In this document: positions 1 through 9,584 of the stretch, piece after piece
Numbering within the stretch: the first letter of the stretch is position 1
Layout of the letters: every line of letters starts with the position of its first letter
NCBI GenBank assembly: GCA_963974445.1
Contig: CAXBDI010000069.1
Coordinates: 1-20,349, forward strand
DNA length: 20,349 nucleotides
From: JACKII01 sp963974445
GTDB taxonomy: Bacteria > Pseudomonadota > Alphaproteobacteria > Bin95
Direction: 5' to 3'
Made by a program: the position numbers and the translations under genes
Notes under the pieces: model-generated
The model's input: only the letters and a program-made list of their open reading frames with translations
The model's database searches: none
What the model was told of the DNA's origin: nothing

Positions 1-199
1 TCCATTGGATTGCGAGACTGGGCTCATGTAGGTCGATAATTTATGCCGTTGGTATGACTCAATTGGTGAACTTCTTATCTTTGCTTCCGCCAACTCGACA
101 TTTGCCATGCGAAACGTCTTGGGTGAGGTCAATGACGGAGATTCGCGATTTTAATCCCGTTTTCGAGCGCGTCAGACGGCTCGTGCCGGCGCCCGCCCG

Positions 200-218
200 T
201 CCTGGATCAAGTCCAGGA
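200..218. repeat. Short REP-like inverted repeat
   Basis: TCCTGGA (200-206) and TCCAGGA (212-218) form a perfect 7-bp stem around the loop TCAAG. Hairpins of this type are common scattered intergenic repeats in alphaproteobacterial genomes (from general knowledge). Only this copy is visible in the window, so repeat status is inferred. Confidence 0.4.
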
Positions 219-407
219 AGACGAGGAGGGCAACGCGGACATCAGCAACAATACCTCTTGCTTCATAAGAACATTAATGGTACAAAAGTAGATTATGCAC
301 AACCATCCACGGAACCGCCACCTTCCTCTCCACCAAATTGCCCCAAAATGCCAACCCCAATGTTAGCGCTACCCACACCGAGCTGCCGCAAACATTAAGG
401 TTCGCTG

Positions 408-431
408 ACATTCGCGCACAAATGCGAATGT
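408..431. repeat. Perfect 8-bp inverted repeat
   Basis: ACATTCGC (408-415) is the exact reverse complement of GCGAATGT (424-431), with an 8-nt spacer. No T-tract follows on either strand, so it looks more like an operator or a hairpin than a terminator. Its function is unknown. Confidence 0.35.
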
Positions 432-444
432 TCTAAAGCCCCCA

Positions 445-484
445 AACACCAAAGGCCCCGCCGGTCTCCCAGCGAGGGCCTTCG
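445..484 (-). terminator. Probable terminator of the glutaredoxin-DinB gene
   Basis: AAGGCCC (452-458) pairs with GGGCCTT (476-482). Read on the minus strand, the hairpin begins about 24 bases past the stop codon and is followed by a T/G-rich run (TTTGGTGTTTGG). The T-tract is interrupted, so efficiency is uncertain. Confidence 0.5.
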
Positions 485-505
485 ACTACGTCAGTACCGA
501 CGACC

Positions 506-1270
506 CTACTCGTCCCAAACCTTCTCGGTCAGCGGCAGGCCCTCGATCACCTGGAGGCCCAACGGCATGGCAGGTGCGATACCTTCTCGTTCCAGCAGAC
601 TTTGCACCTGCCGCACATGTTGGGTGGAATGCCAGACCGTGCGCTCGAACATCTCGTGCAGGGTTGTCGTGCCGAAATAGGCTTCGTAGGGCGCCGAGTA
701 TTCCAACCCGCTGCCGCTATCCTGCCACCAGGTATTAAACCGCCCGTGCAGAGCCTCGCCAAAATCGGCGATCTCGGCGCTGGTGGTCATGTCCTTCGGC
801 GGGGCGGCCACCAGGTTCTCGTAGGCCAATGGCCGGCCCTGACCGAGCGAGTCCAGAAACTCCGTCGGGATCTGGAACATGTGGTGCATCAGCACCCGCC
901 AGGAACGCGGCCGGTTCGGCAGCATGTTGCCGAGGGCGCTATCCGGCATCTGGCGCACACTGGCCACCGCCGCGGTCAGCACTTGGTCATACCGCGCCGC
1001 CAACGCCGCCGGCGACAGGGCCGGGCCGGTGTTCTCGTCCAACTCCAGAAACTCGACAACGTCCTTGATCACTTGCGCAAAGACGAACTTGCCGGCGCGG
1101 GCGACCACCGGGACCGAGCGCGCACCGACGGCGCGCAACTTGTCCAGACCGCCATCCTCCAACACATTCACCGATTCGAATGCGATCCCACGGACCGCCA
1201 AAAATTCCTTCACACGAAGGCAGGAGGTTCAATGCGGTTGCCAGAAGACCTGTATGGTTTCACTCATCAT
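506..1270 (-). CDS. Glutaredoxin-DinB fusion protein, candidate selenoprotein (Sec at codon 14)
   Basis: If the in-frame TGA at 1229-1231 is read as selenocysteine, the protein has 254 residues. Residues 1-88 are glutaredoxin-like: a strand (ETIQVFWQPH), then U14-T-S-C17 in place of CxxC, then RSVPVVARAGKFVFAQ carrying the cis-Pro typical of the fold. Residues 95-254 resemble the DinB/YfiT metal-binding helical bundle, with histidines in LMHHMF and WHSTQH. The superfamily includes thiol-dependent S-transferases, so a glutathione- or thiol-linked redox or transferase role is inferred; the substrate is unknown. The start is ATG at 1270, with GGAG five bases upstream. The alternative is a shorter 235-aa product from GTG 1213, which would lack the first strand and both active-site residues and is therefore unlikely to be the functional form. 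A TGC-to-TGA nonsense mutation or a base error cannot be excluded. The gene is divergent from the thiolase gene. Confidence 0.75.
1194..1228 (-). promoter_or_regulatory. Candidate bacterial SECIS hairpin
   Basis: It starts directly 3' of the UGA on the transcript. The upper stem CCUUC/GAAGG (1207-1220) closes a GUGU loop that starts with G, as bacterial SECIS loops usually do. A lower stem can form from ACC-CC and GG-GGU with one mismatch, leaving an internal bulge. The loop lies 13 nt after the UGA, slightly closer than the usual spacing of roughly 16 nt or more, so the match is imperfect. Confidence 0.4.
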
Positions 1271-1275
1271 CACAT

Positions 1276-1280
1276 CTCCA
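1276..1280 (-). promoter_or_regulatory. Shine-Dalgarno fixing the start upstream of the TGA
   Basis: On the minus strand TGGAG lies five bases before ATG 1270 of the glutaredoxin-DinB gene. The GTG at 1213 has only weak purine-rich sequence upstream. This supports translation beginning before the in-frame TGA. Confidence 0.6.
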
Positions 1281-1319
1281 TTTTTGAGTACAGCGATAGT
1301 AGGCCCGATCGGCCCGGAT

Positions 1320-1351
1320 CACAATTGCCTTGTCCAGGGCACAATTCCCTT
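1320..1351. promoter_or_regulatory. Direct repeat in divergent promoter region
   Basis: CACAATTGCCTT (1320-1331) recurs as CACAATTCCCTT (1340-1351), 11 of 12 identical at a 20-bp period, close to two DNA turns. It lies between the divergent glutaredoxin-DinB and thiolase genes and could be a tandem operator. No regulator can be named from the sequence. Confidence 0.35.
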
Positions 1352-1415
1352 TACAGCGGCAGGCAAGTGCGCTGAAACGGCAGCAATACGACCGTAACAT
1401 TCTGAGGAAACCCCC

Positions 1416-2597
<1,182 letters not shown>

Positions 2598-2623
2598 CAG
2601 TCAGCGGCAGGAACGAGCCGTGA

Positions 2624-2656
2624 CGCCGCAGCGCAGTAGACAGGTGTGCTGCGGCG
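2624..2656. terminator. Hairpin between convergent thiolase and tusA-like genes
   Basis: CGCCGCAGC (2624-2632) and GCTGCGGCG (2648-2656) form a perfect 9-bp stem with a 15-nt loop in the space between two convergent genes. There is no good T-tract (AAATTT follows), so it is a possible bidirectional terminator rather than a certain one. Confidence 0.45.
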
Positions 2657-2674
2657 AAATTTCGCTATCTATGG

Positions 2675-2905
2675 TTACACCACCTTGCGCAGCGTCAGTT
2701 GCCAGATCCCCTGTTCTTTTTCCACAAGCGACAGGACTTCCTGTCCCATTTCTTTCAGCGATCGCGGCACATTCTCCAACGGTTCGCCGGCGCGCAATCG
2801 TACATCAGCCGTTTCGCCAATTGCCATTCTTTCAACCAAAAGCTTGGTCTTGACGAAGGTCATCGGGCATTTTTTGTCGGTGATGTCGATAGAGTAGTCA
2901 GACAA
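2675..2905 (-). CDS. TusA/SirA-family sulfurtransferase-like protein
   Basis: A 76-aa protein of the small TusA fold. The family relays persulfide sulfur through a conserved cysteine, for example to tRNA thiolation. C13 lies in CPMT, where classical TusA has CPxP; the CPMT form is familiar from alphaproteobacterial members. The GEPLENVPRSLKEMGQEV stretch matches the second half of the family. The start is a TTG at 2905 with AGGAAGGAAG upstream, and no ATG extends the frame. It is divergent from mucR across an AT-rich spacer. A general sulfur-relay role is likely, but the partner is not visible here. Confidence 0.85.
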   Translation of the reverse strand: MSDYSIDITDKKCPMTFVKTKLLVERMAIGETADVRLRAGEPLENVPRSLKEMGQEVLSLVEKEQGIWQLTLRKVV

Positions 2906-3031
2906 GATTCGCTTCCTTCCTAGAAAAATTGCAAATTTTTTCGCAAGTATATTGCATTAAGGGGAATTCGTGACTAACTAAGCGCGTATAGCGCAATGAG
3001 CCTCACCTAAAAAGCCCGGAGTAAGCCGTTA
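2906..3031. promoter_or_regulatory. AT-rich divergent control region of tusA-like gene and mucR
   Basis: The stretch 2921-2961 is markedly AT-rich in a GC-rich window. It contains an imperfect palindrome, GAAAAATT-GCA-AATTTTTTC, at about 2923-2942. MucR/Ros proteins are known to bind AT-rich sites and often repress their own genes, so this is a plausible autoregulatory target (inference). I cannot assign exact -35 and -10 boxes. Confidence 0.45.
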
Positions 3032-3457
3032 ATGTCTGAAAACGACAAGCAGTCCAACAAGGAACTGCTCGAGTACACCACTGAGATCGTCGCAGCACAT
3101 GTTTCCAACAACACCGTTCCTGTGGTCGATCTTTCCGACCTGATCCACCAAGTTTACCGGACGCTCGCGTCTGTCGAAAGCGAAACGACGGCTGCTCAAG
3201 AACGTCCGGAACCAGCCGTGCCGATCAAGAAATCCGTCACCAATGACTATATTGTGTGTCTGGAGGACGGCAAAAAGCTGAAAATGCTGAAGCGGCACCT
3301 GAAAACCGCCTATGGCATGTCGCCGGAAGAATACCGCGAGCGTTGGGGTCTGCCGCCGGAGTATCCGATGGTTGCGCCCAGCTATGCCGCTCAGCGCTCT
3401 ACCCTGGCCAAGAAAATCGGCCTGGGCACCCGGGCACGGCGTACGGCAGCCGAGTAG
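3032..3457 (+). CDS. mucR: MucR/Ros-family transcriptional regulator
   Basis: A 141-aa member of the MucR/Ros family of alphaproteobacterial DNA-binding regulators, which control exopolysaccharide, motility and cell-cycle genes in known members. The C-terminal half carries the family signature: VCLEDGKKLKMLKRHL, then GMSPEEYRERWGLPPEYPMV and KKIGLG. Ros-type zinc ligands are only partly present. C76 and H89 are there, D79 stands where Ros has its second Cys, and A93/Y94 occupy the place of the last His. Zinc-lacking family members are known, so the fold may still be intact. The N-terminal region probably drives oligomerisation. GGAG lies about ten bases before the ATG, and a strong terminator follows. 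Confidence 0.92.
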   Translation: MSENDKQSNKELLEYTTEIVAAHVSNNTVPVVDLSDLIHQVYRTLASVESETTAAQERPEPAVPIKKSVTNDYIVCLEDGKKLKMLKRHLKTAYGMSPEEYRERWGLPPEYPMVAPSYAAQRSTLAKKIGLGTRARRTAAE

Positions 3458-3487
3458 TTCCGCCCCGCGACATCTCTGAATTGAATG

Positions 3488-3526
3488 GAGCGGTTGCAGC
3501 CAGTCGGTTGCAGCCGCTCTTTTTTT
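3488..3526 (+). terminator. Strong rho-independent terminator of mucR
   Basis: GAGCGGTTGCAGCC (3488-3501) pairs with GGTTGCAGCCGCTC (3506-3519) over 14 positions, two of them G-T, with a 4-nt AGTC loop. Seven T residues (3520-3526) follow directly. It separates mucR from the acyltransferase block. Confidence 0.92.
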
Positions 3527-3631
3527 CGAGTAACCGAACTGTAAGCCGCGCGGCAGTCGCGGGCACCGGCTGTCCGCTGGAATGGGCAGGCATATAAGGG
3601 TTGATGGGTTGACGTTACGAAAGTCGACGGG

Positions 3632-4573
3632 ATGCCGTTAGCACTACGACGCGCCATCCAACGTGGCCGCGCCTGGCGACGAATTCGACCGCCGAAGGCA
3701 GCAACCGTCCGGTTCGCAGGCTTGCCGTTCATCGGCCGCCGGTTGGCGGCTGCCGGTGTACAACCAGCCCGCAACCGCGAAATTCGCCTGACCGCTGGCC
3801 CGCTGGAATTGCGGCTGGCGCAGACCGAGGCAGAACTGTTAGCCGCCCAGCGGTTGCGCTATGACGTGTTCTATAACGAGCGCGGCGCGATTCCGACTGC
3901 GGAGATGCAGGCGACCGGGCGCGATTTCGACGCCTTCGATACAGGTTGCGATCACCTGATCGTGCTGGACACCCAGGCCGATGCGGAGAATCCGCCGATT
4001 GTCGGCACCTACCGCCTGTTGCGCCGGGATATGGCGGCGAAACTCGGCAAGTTTTATACGCAGGACGAATACAGCATCCGCGGCTTGCTGCGCGGCCGCC
4101 GACAGGTGCTGGAGTTGGGCCGCTCGTGCGTGGCGCCGGCCTACCGCCGGCAGTTGACCATGAACCTGTTGTGGCGCGGCGTCGGCCTCTATGCCCATGT
4201 GCACGATGTCAAGCTGATGTTCGGGTGCGCCAGCTTTCACGGCACCGATCCGGAGGCGATTGGCGTCGAACTCAGCTATCTGCGCCACTATCACCTGGCG
4301 CCGCTGCGGATGAGGCCCAAGGCGCGGCGCAAGCGCTATGTCAGCATGAACTGGCATGCCCCCGGCACCTACGACCCAAAGGCCGCCCGCGCCGCCTTGC
4401 CGCCGCTGCTGAAGGGCTATCTGCGCATGGGGGGCATGATCGGCGATGGCGCGGTGATCGACGAGCAGTTCAACACCATCGATGTCTGTATCGTCGTCCG
4501 CCCGGACCGGTTGGCTGGTCCGGTCGCACGGCAATTCAGCGTCATCGCCCAGGACCGGCGAGCCAGGTCTTGA
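3632..4573 (+). CDS. olsB: OlsB-type GNAT acyltransferase (N-acyltransferase, ornithine lipid synthesis)
   Basis: A 313-aa protein of the GNAT-like family that includes OlsB, which transfers a 3-hydroxyacyl group from acyl carrier protein to ornithine to make lyso-ornithine lipid. Family features seen are AAQRLRYDVFYNERG, the acidic FDTGCDHLIVLD, VGTYRLL, LELGRSCV and the late FGCASFHG stretch. The basic N-terminal 50 residues are not part of the core. The ATG at 3632 has only a weak ribosome site (GACGGG), so a later start is possible. A PlsC-type gene follows 25 bases downstream, the known OlsB-OlsA arrangement. A hemolysin-like label for the same family is an alternative name, not a different call. 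Confidence 0.85.
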   Translation: MPLALRRAIQRGRAWRRIRPPKAATVRFAGLPFIGRRLAAAGVQPARNREIRLTAGPLELRLAQTEAELLAAQRLRYDVFYNERGAIPTAEMQATGRDFDAFDTGCDHLIVLDTQADAENPPIVGTYRLLRRDMAAKLGKFYTQDEYSIRGLLRGRRQVLELGRSCVAPAYRRQLTMNLLWRGVGLYAHVHDVKLMFGCASFHGTDPEAIGVELSYLRHYHLAPLRMRPKARRKRYVSMNWHAPGTYDPKAARAALPPLLKGYLRMGGMIGDGAVIDEQFNTIDVCIVVRPDRLAGPVARQFSVIAQDRRARS

Positions 4574-4598
4574 TCGCACGCGGACGGCCGATCCGAAC

Positions 4599-5486
4599 AT
4601 GAGCGCACCGCTGGAGAGCCAGATTCTCGGCCCGGGCTGGGTGCGCCATACCCGGGCGGCGGTGCGCCTGAGCCTGTACCTGATCTTCACGTTGACCCTC
4701 ATTCCGGTCCAGGCGCTTGCCTTGGCGTTGAAGCTGCCATTGCGGGAATCGCTGCCGGTTTTCTATCATACCGTGTGCTGCCGCCTGTGGGGCATGACCG
4801 TCGTGGTGCAGGGTGAGCTGGCCCCGGTGCGGCCCCTGCTGCTGGTGTCGAACCACACGTCCTACTTGGACATTCCGGTGCTCTCGACCCTCGGCGGCCT
4901 CAGCCTCGTCGCCAAGAGCGAGGTGGCGAAATGGCCGTTTTTCGGACTGCTGGCCAAGCTGCAGCGCAGCGTCTTCGTCGATCGCCGCCGGGCCAGCGCC
5001 GCCAAGCAGCGCGATGCGATTTCCGAGCGGCTGGCGGAGGGCGGACGCCTCGTCCTGTTCGCCGAAGGCACCAGTAGCGACGGCAACCGGGTCTTGCCGT
5101 TCAAGAGCGCGCTGTTCAGCGTTGCCGAACGGGCCGATACCGATGCGCCGCTCACCATTCAGCCGCTCTCCATCGCCTACACCCACCTGAACGGCATCCC
5201 CATCGGCCATGCGCTGCGGCCCTATTTCGCCTGGTACGGAGATATGGAGTTGGGTCGCCATCTTTGGACCTTTGCCGGGCTCGGCCAAACCCGGATCGAG
5301 ATCCAATTGATGCCGCCGGTTCAGACCGACGCCTTCGCCAATCGCCGCGAGCTGGCGCGGTTCGTGCACGCCCACGTGCAAGCCGGACTGGCCGCGTCCC
5401 TCACCGGTCGGCAGATCGACTTGACAGGCGTTGCTGCGGCGCTAGGGTCCGGCAAAGCAGCCGCCGCCGCGTCGGCCTCTGCGTAA
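4599..5486 (+). CDS. olsA: 1-acyl-glycerol-3-phosphate acyltransferase family (OlsA/PlsC-like)
   Basis: A 295-aa membrane-associated acyltransferase. The catalytic NHxxxxD motif is N85-H86 to D91 (NHTSYLD) and the glycerol-phosphate or acceptor motif is FAEGTSSDG (E156-G157-T158). A hydrophobic segment at about residues 24-46 should anchor it to the inner membrane. The family transfers a second acyl chain either to lysophosphatidic acid (PlsC) or to lyso-ornithine lipid (OlsA). The gene directly follows the OlsB-like gene, which favours the ornithine-lipid role, though a PlsC function cannot be ruled out. I chose ATG 4599; upstream in-frame sequence would overlap olsB and shows no family similarity. 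The alanine-rich C-terminal tail is probably disordered. Confidence 0.88.
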   Translation: MSAPLESQILGPGWVRHTRAAVRLSLYLIFTLTLIPVQALALALKLPLRESLPVFYHTVCCRLWGMTVVVQGELAPVRPLLLVSNHTSYLDIPVLSTLGGLSLVAKSEVAKWPFFGLLAKLQRSVFVDRRRASAAKQRDAISERLAEGGRLVLFAEGTSSDGNRVLPFKSALFSVAERADTDAPLTIQPLSIAYTHLNGIPIGHALRPYFAWYGDMELGRHLWTFAGLGQTRIEIQLMPPVQTDAFANRRELARFVHAHVQAGLAASLTGRQIDLTGVAAALGSGKAAAAASASA

Positions 5487-5513
5487 TTCCTGAAGACGGG
5501 TACCTGCGCGTTT

Positions 5514-6913
5514 GTGACAATACCGCACACCGAACCGAGTTCCGCCGCTAGCGCGCCCCGGCGCAAGCTGTTCATCCGCACCTACGGATGCCAGATGAAC
5601 GTCTATGACTCGCGCCGTATGGCCGACGCTCTGGCTGTCGCCGGATTTGCTCTGACCGACGATGCGACCGACGCCGACTGCATCATCCTGAATCCCTGCC
5701 ATATCCGCGAGAAAGCGGCGGAGAAGGTGTATTCGGAGCTTGGCCGGGTGCGCATGTTGCAGTCCGAACGGCGCAAGGCCGGCAAGGACCTGTTGGTCGC
5801 GGTCGCCGGCTGCGTCGCCCAGGCGGAGGGCGAGGAAATGGTGCGCCGCGCGCCGGTCGTCGACCTCGTCATCGGACCGCAGGCCTATCACCATCTGCCG
5901 AAACTGGTGGCCCAGGCGGAGGCTGCCCGCGCCACGCCCCGCGGCCGCGCCGGCATCGTCGCGACCGACTTTCCGGCGGAAAGCAAGTTCGATCATTTGC
6001 CGCAGGAAGCCTCGCACCCCGGCGTCAGCGCGTTTCTGACGGTGCAGGAAGGATGCGACAAGTTCTGCACCTTCTGCGTCGTGCCCTATACCCGCGGCGC
6101 CGAATACTCGCGCCCGGCTGCGGATGTGCTGGCCGAAGCCCGCCGGTTGGTCGAGGCTGGCGCGCGGGAGATCACGCTGCTGGGCCAGAACGTCAACGCC
6201 TACCACGGCGCAGCAACCGCCGGCGGCGGTGAGTGGGGCCTGGCGCGGTTGATCCGAGCCTTGGCGGAAATCCCGGACTTAGCCCGCATCCGCTATACAA
6301 CCTCACACCCGCGCGACATGGAAGACGGCCTGATCCGCGCGCATGGCGAGGTGCCGGCGCTGATGCCCTACCTGCATTTGCCGGTGCAGGCAGGCAGCGA
6401 CACGGTGCTGCGCGCGATGAACCGCAAGCACACCGGCGACGACTACCGCCGGATTGTCGAGCGGCTGCGCGCCGCCCGCCCGGACATCGCGCTCGCCAGC
6501 GACTTCATTGTTGGCTTCCCAGGCGAGAGCAACGCGGATTTCGAGGAAACGCTGCGCCTGGTCCGCGATGTCACCTATGCGCAGGCCTACGCGTTCAAAT
6601 ACTCGGCCCGGCCCGGCACGCCGGCGGCGACCGCCGAAGCGCAGGTGCCGGAGCCGGTCAAGGTGGAGCGGCTGGCGGCGTTGCAAGCTCTGCTCGCCGA
6701 GCAGCAGACCGCCTTCAACCGGCGTTTTCTGGGCCAGACCATCCCGGTGCTGTTCGACCGGCCGGGCCGGCGGCCCGGACAACTGGCCGGCCGCTCCCCC
6801 TGGCAGCACGCGGTGCACGCGGCCGCGCCTGCCGACTGGCAGAACCGCATCGTCGAGATCACCGTCGCCAATGCCGGCCCCCGCGGCCTCTCATCCGACG
6901 CACGCGAGGCCGC

Positions 6914-6917
<4 letters not shown>
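5514..6917 (+). CDS. miaB: tRNA-2-methylthio-N6-dimethylallyladenosine synthase MiaB
   Basis: A 467-aa radical-SAM methylthiotransferase that adds the methylthio group to i6A37 of tRNAs. The N-terminal UPF0004 domain carries three cluster cysteines in YGCQMN, NPCHIREKAAEK and AGCVAQ. The radical-SAM motif is CDKFCTFC, followed by GQNVNAY and SHPRDM. A C-terminal TRAM-like region is present. Other members usually have NTC where this one has NPC; the cysteine itself is kept. The start is GTG 5514, 27 bases after olsA, so co-transcription is likely. The stop overlaps the next start as TTGA at 6914-6917, implying translational coupling to the PhoH-YbeY gene, the usual neighbour. Confidence 0.96.
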
Positions 6918-8482
<1,565 letters not shown>

Positions 8483-8494
8483 GGTCATGACCGA

Positions 8495-9574
8495 TTGTCC
8501 GCCACGACTCTGATGACAGAAGACCCCTCACCTAGAACCGCTCCACCGGCTGTCGATAACCCGGTGGAGACCCCGGCCCTGCCGGTTGAGCCCGGCCCCT
8601 TGCGGGCCGCAGCGAACGATTCGACCGATGCGCCGGCGGACCGATCTTTCAACTCGCCGCCTACGGCCACCCCGCCGTTCAACGGCCATGGACGCAGCAA
8701 CGCCCGCCGATCCTTCTGGCGCGATATGTGGCGATTGCTGCGGCGCTCCCGCGGCTCCGACGGATCGTCGCTGCGCTATGCGCTGGAAGAATTGGCGGAG
8801 CGGCACGAGGAAGACAACGAGCCAATCGATCCGACCGAGCACCTGATACTGGAAAACACGCTTCGCCTGCGCAGTCAGACGGTGGAAGACGTGATGGCGC
8901 CGCGCGCCGACATCATCGCCATCGACGTGCAAACGCCGCTCGCCGACGTTGTAAAGCGCATCGGCGAGACCCATCATTCGCGGATTCCGGTCTACGAGGG
9001 CAATCTCGACCACACCATCGGCCTGGTGCATGTGAAGGACATCCTGCCGGCGGTGGCGGGCGACGAAGAGGCGCCGGCGCTGCGCTCGTTGCTACGCCCG
9101 GCGATGATCGTCGCCCCATCGATGCGGGTGCTGGACCTGCTGCTGCGCATGCGTATGGAGCGGACCCACATGGCGCTGGTGGTCGATGAGTTTGGCGGCA
9201 TCGACGGCCTGGTCACCATCGAAGATCTGGTCGAGCAGATCGTCGGGGAAATCGAAGACGAGCATGAAGTCACGGCGGAAACCACCCTGGAGCAACGGCC
9301 CGACGGCACGCTGATCGCCGATGCTCGCGTGCATCTGGAAGACTTCGAGGCAGAGGTCGGCGAGATTCTCACCGACGACGAACGCGACAACATCGATACG
9401 CTGGGCGGCCTGGTGTTCACGCTGGTCGGGCGCGTGCCGAGCCGCGGCGAGATCATCGTGCACCCCTCTGGTGTCGAGTTCGAGATTTTGGAGGGCGATC
9501 CAAGACGCCTGAAACGGCTGCGCGTCCGCAACCTGCCGCTGCGCACACCCGATCCCGCCGTCGCCATCGCCTGA
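8495..9574 (+). CDS. corC: CorC/HlyC-family CBS-domain protein (YbeX-like)
   Basis: A 359-aa cytoplasmic CBS-pair protein. The N-terminal 70 residues are Pro/Ala-rich and probably disordered. LRSQTVEDVMAPR opens the first CBS repeat (about 127-190) and MALVVDEFGGIDGLVTIED the second (about 200-250). DGTLIADARVHLEDF to the end is the CorC_HlyC domain. There is no DUF21 membrane domain, which matches YbeX/CorC rather than the TlyC membrane type. YbeX has been linked to magnesium transport and to ribosome metabolism, the latter in keeping with its place beside ybeY. The start is TTG 8495 with AAGG at 8481-8484; ATG 8513 is possible but lacks a ribosome site. Spacing to lnt is ten bases. Confidence 0.9.
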   Translation: MSATTLMTEDPSPRTAPPAVDNPVETPALPVEPGPLRAAANDSTDAPADRSFNSPPTATPPFNGHGRSNARRSFWRDMWRLLRRSRGSDGSSLRYALEELAERHEEDNEPIDPTEHLILENTLRLRSQTVEDVMAPRADIIAIDVQTPLADVVKRIGETHHSRIPVYEGNLDHTIGLVHVKDILPAVAGDEEAPALRSLLRPAMIVAPSMRVLDLLLRMRMERTHMALVVDEFGGIDGLVTIEDLVEQIVGEIEDEHEVTAETTLEQRPDGTLIADARVHLEDFEAEVGEILTDDERDNIDTLGGLVFTLVGRVPSRGEIIVHPSGVEFEILEGDPRRLKRLRVRNLPLRTPDPAVAIA

Positions 9575-9584
9575 TTGACTGGCC

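Larger units (their letters stand above)
1..444. other. Intergenic region with no convincing gene
   Basis: I see no protein family, RNA gene or codon bias here. The one plus-strand open frame of about 114 codons (54-398) has a low-complexity, proline-rich translation and no Shine-Dalgarno, so I do not call it. The composition is more AT-rich than in the neighbouring genes. The region contains two inverted repeats, listed separately (200-218 and 408-431). It lies beyond the 3' end of the minus-strand glutaredoxin-DinB gene. Nothing else can be supported. Confidence 0.6.

Noticed and set aside
54..398. Plus-strand open frame of 114 codons in the left flank
   Set aside because: The translation is low-complexity, with no motif, no Shine-Dalgarno and AT-rich non-coding composition.
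1229..1231. Simple pseudogene explanation for the in-frame TGA
   Set aside because: Not fully excluded, but ranked lower. The stop hits exactly the redox Cys, the rest of the frame is intact for 240 codons, and a good ribosome site precedes the TGA.
602..1375. Plus-strand open frame of 257 codons opposite the glutaredoxin-DinB gene
   Set aside because: It is an antisense shadow typical of GC-rich coding DNA; the translation is rich in Arg, His and Gly and shows no recognisable domain.
6233..6913. Upstream extension of the PhoH frame inside miaB
   Set aside because: The translation is unstructured shadow sequence; PhoH similarity begins only after TTG 6914, which overlaps the miaB stop and has GAGG upstream.
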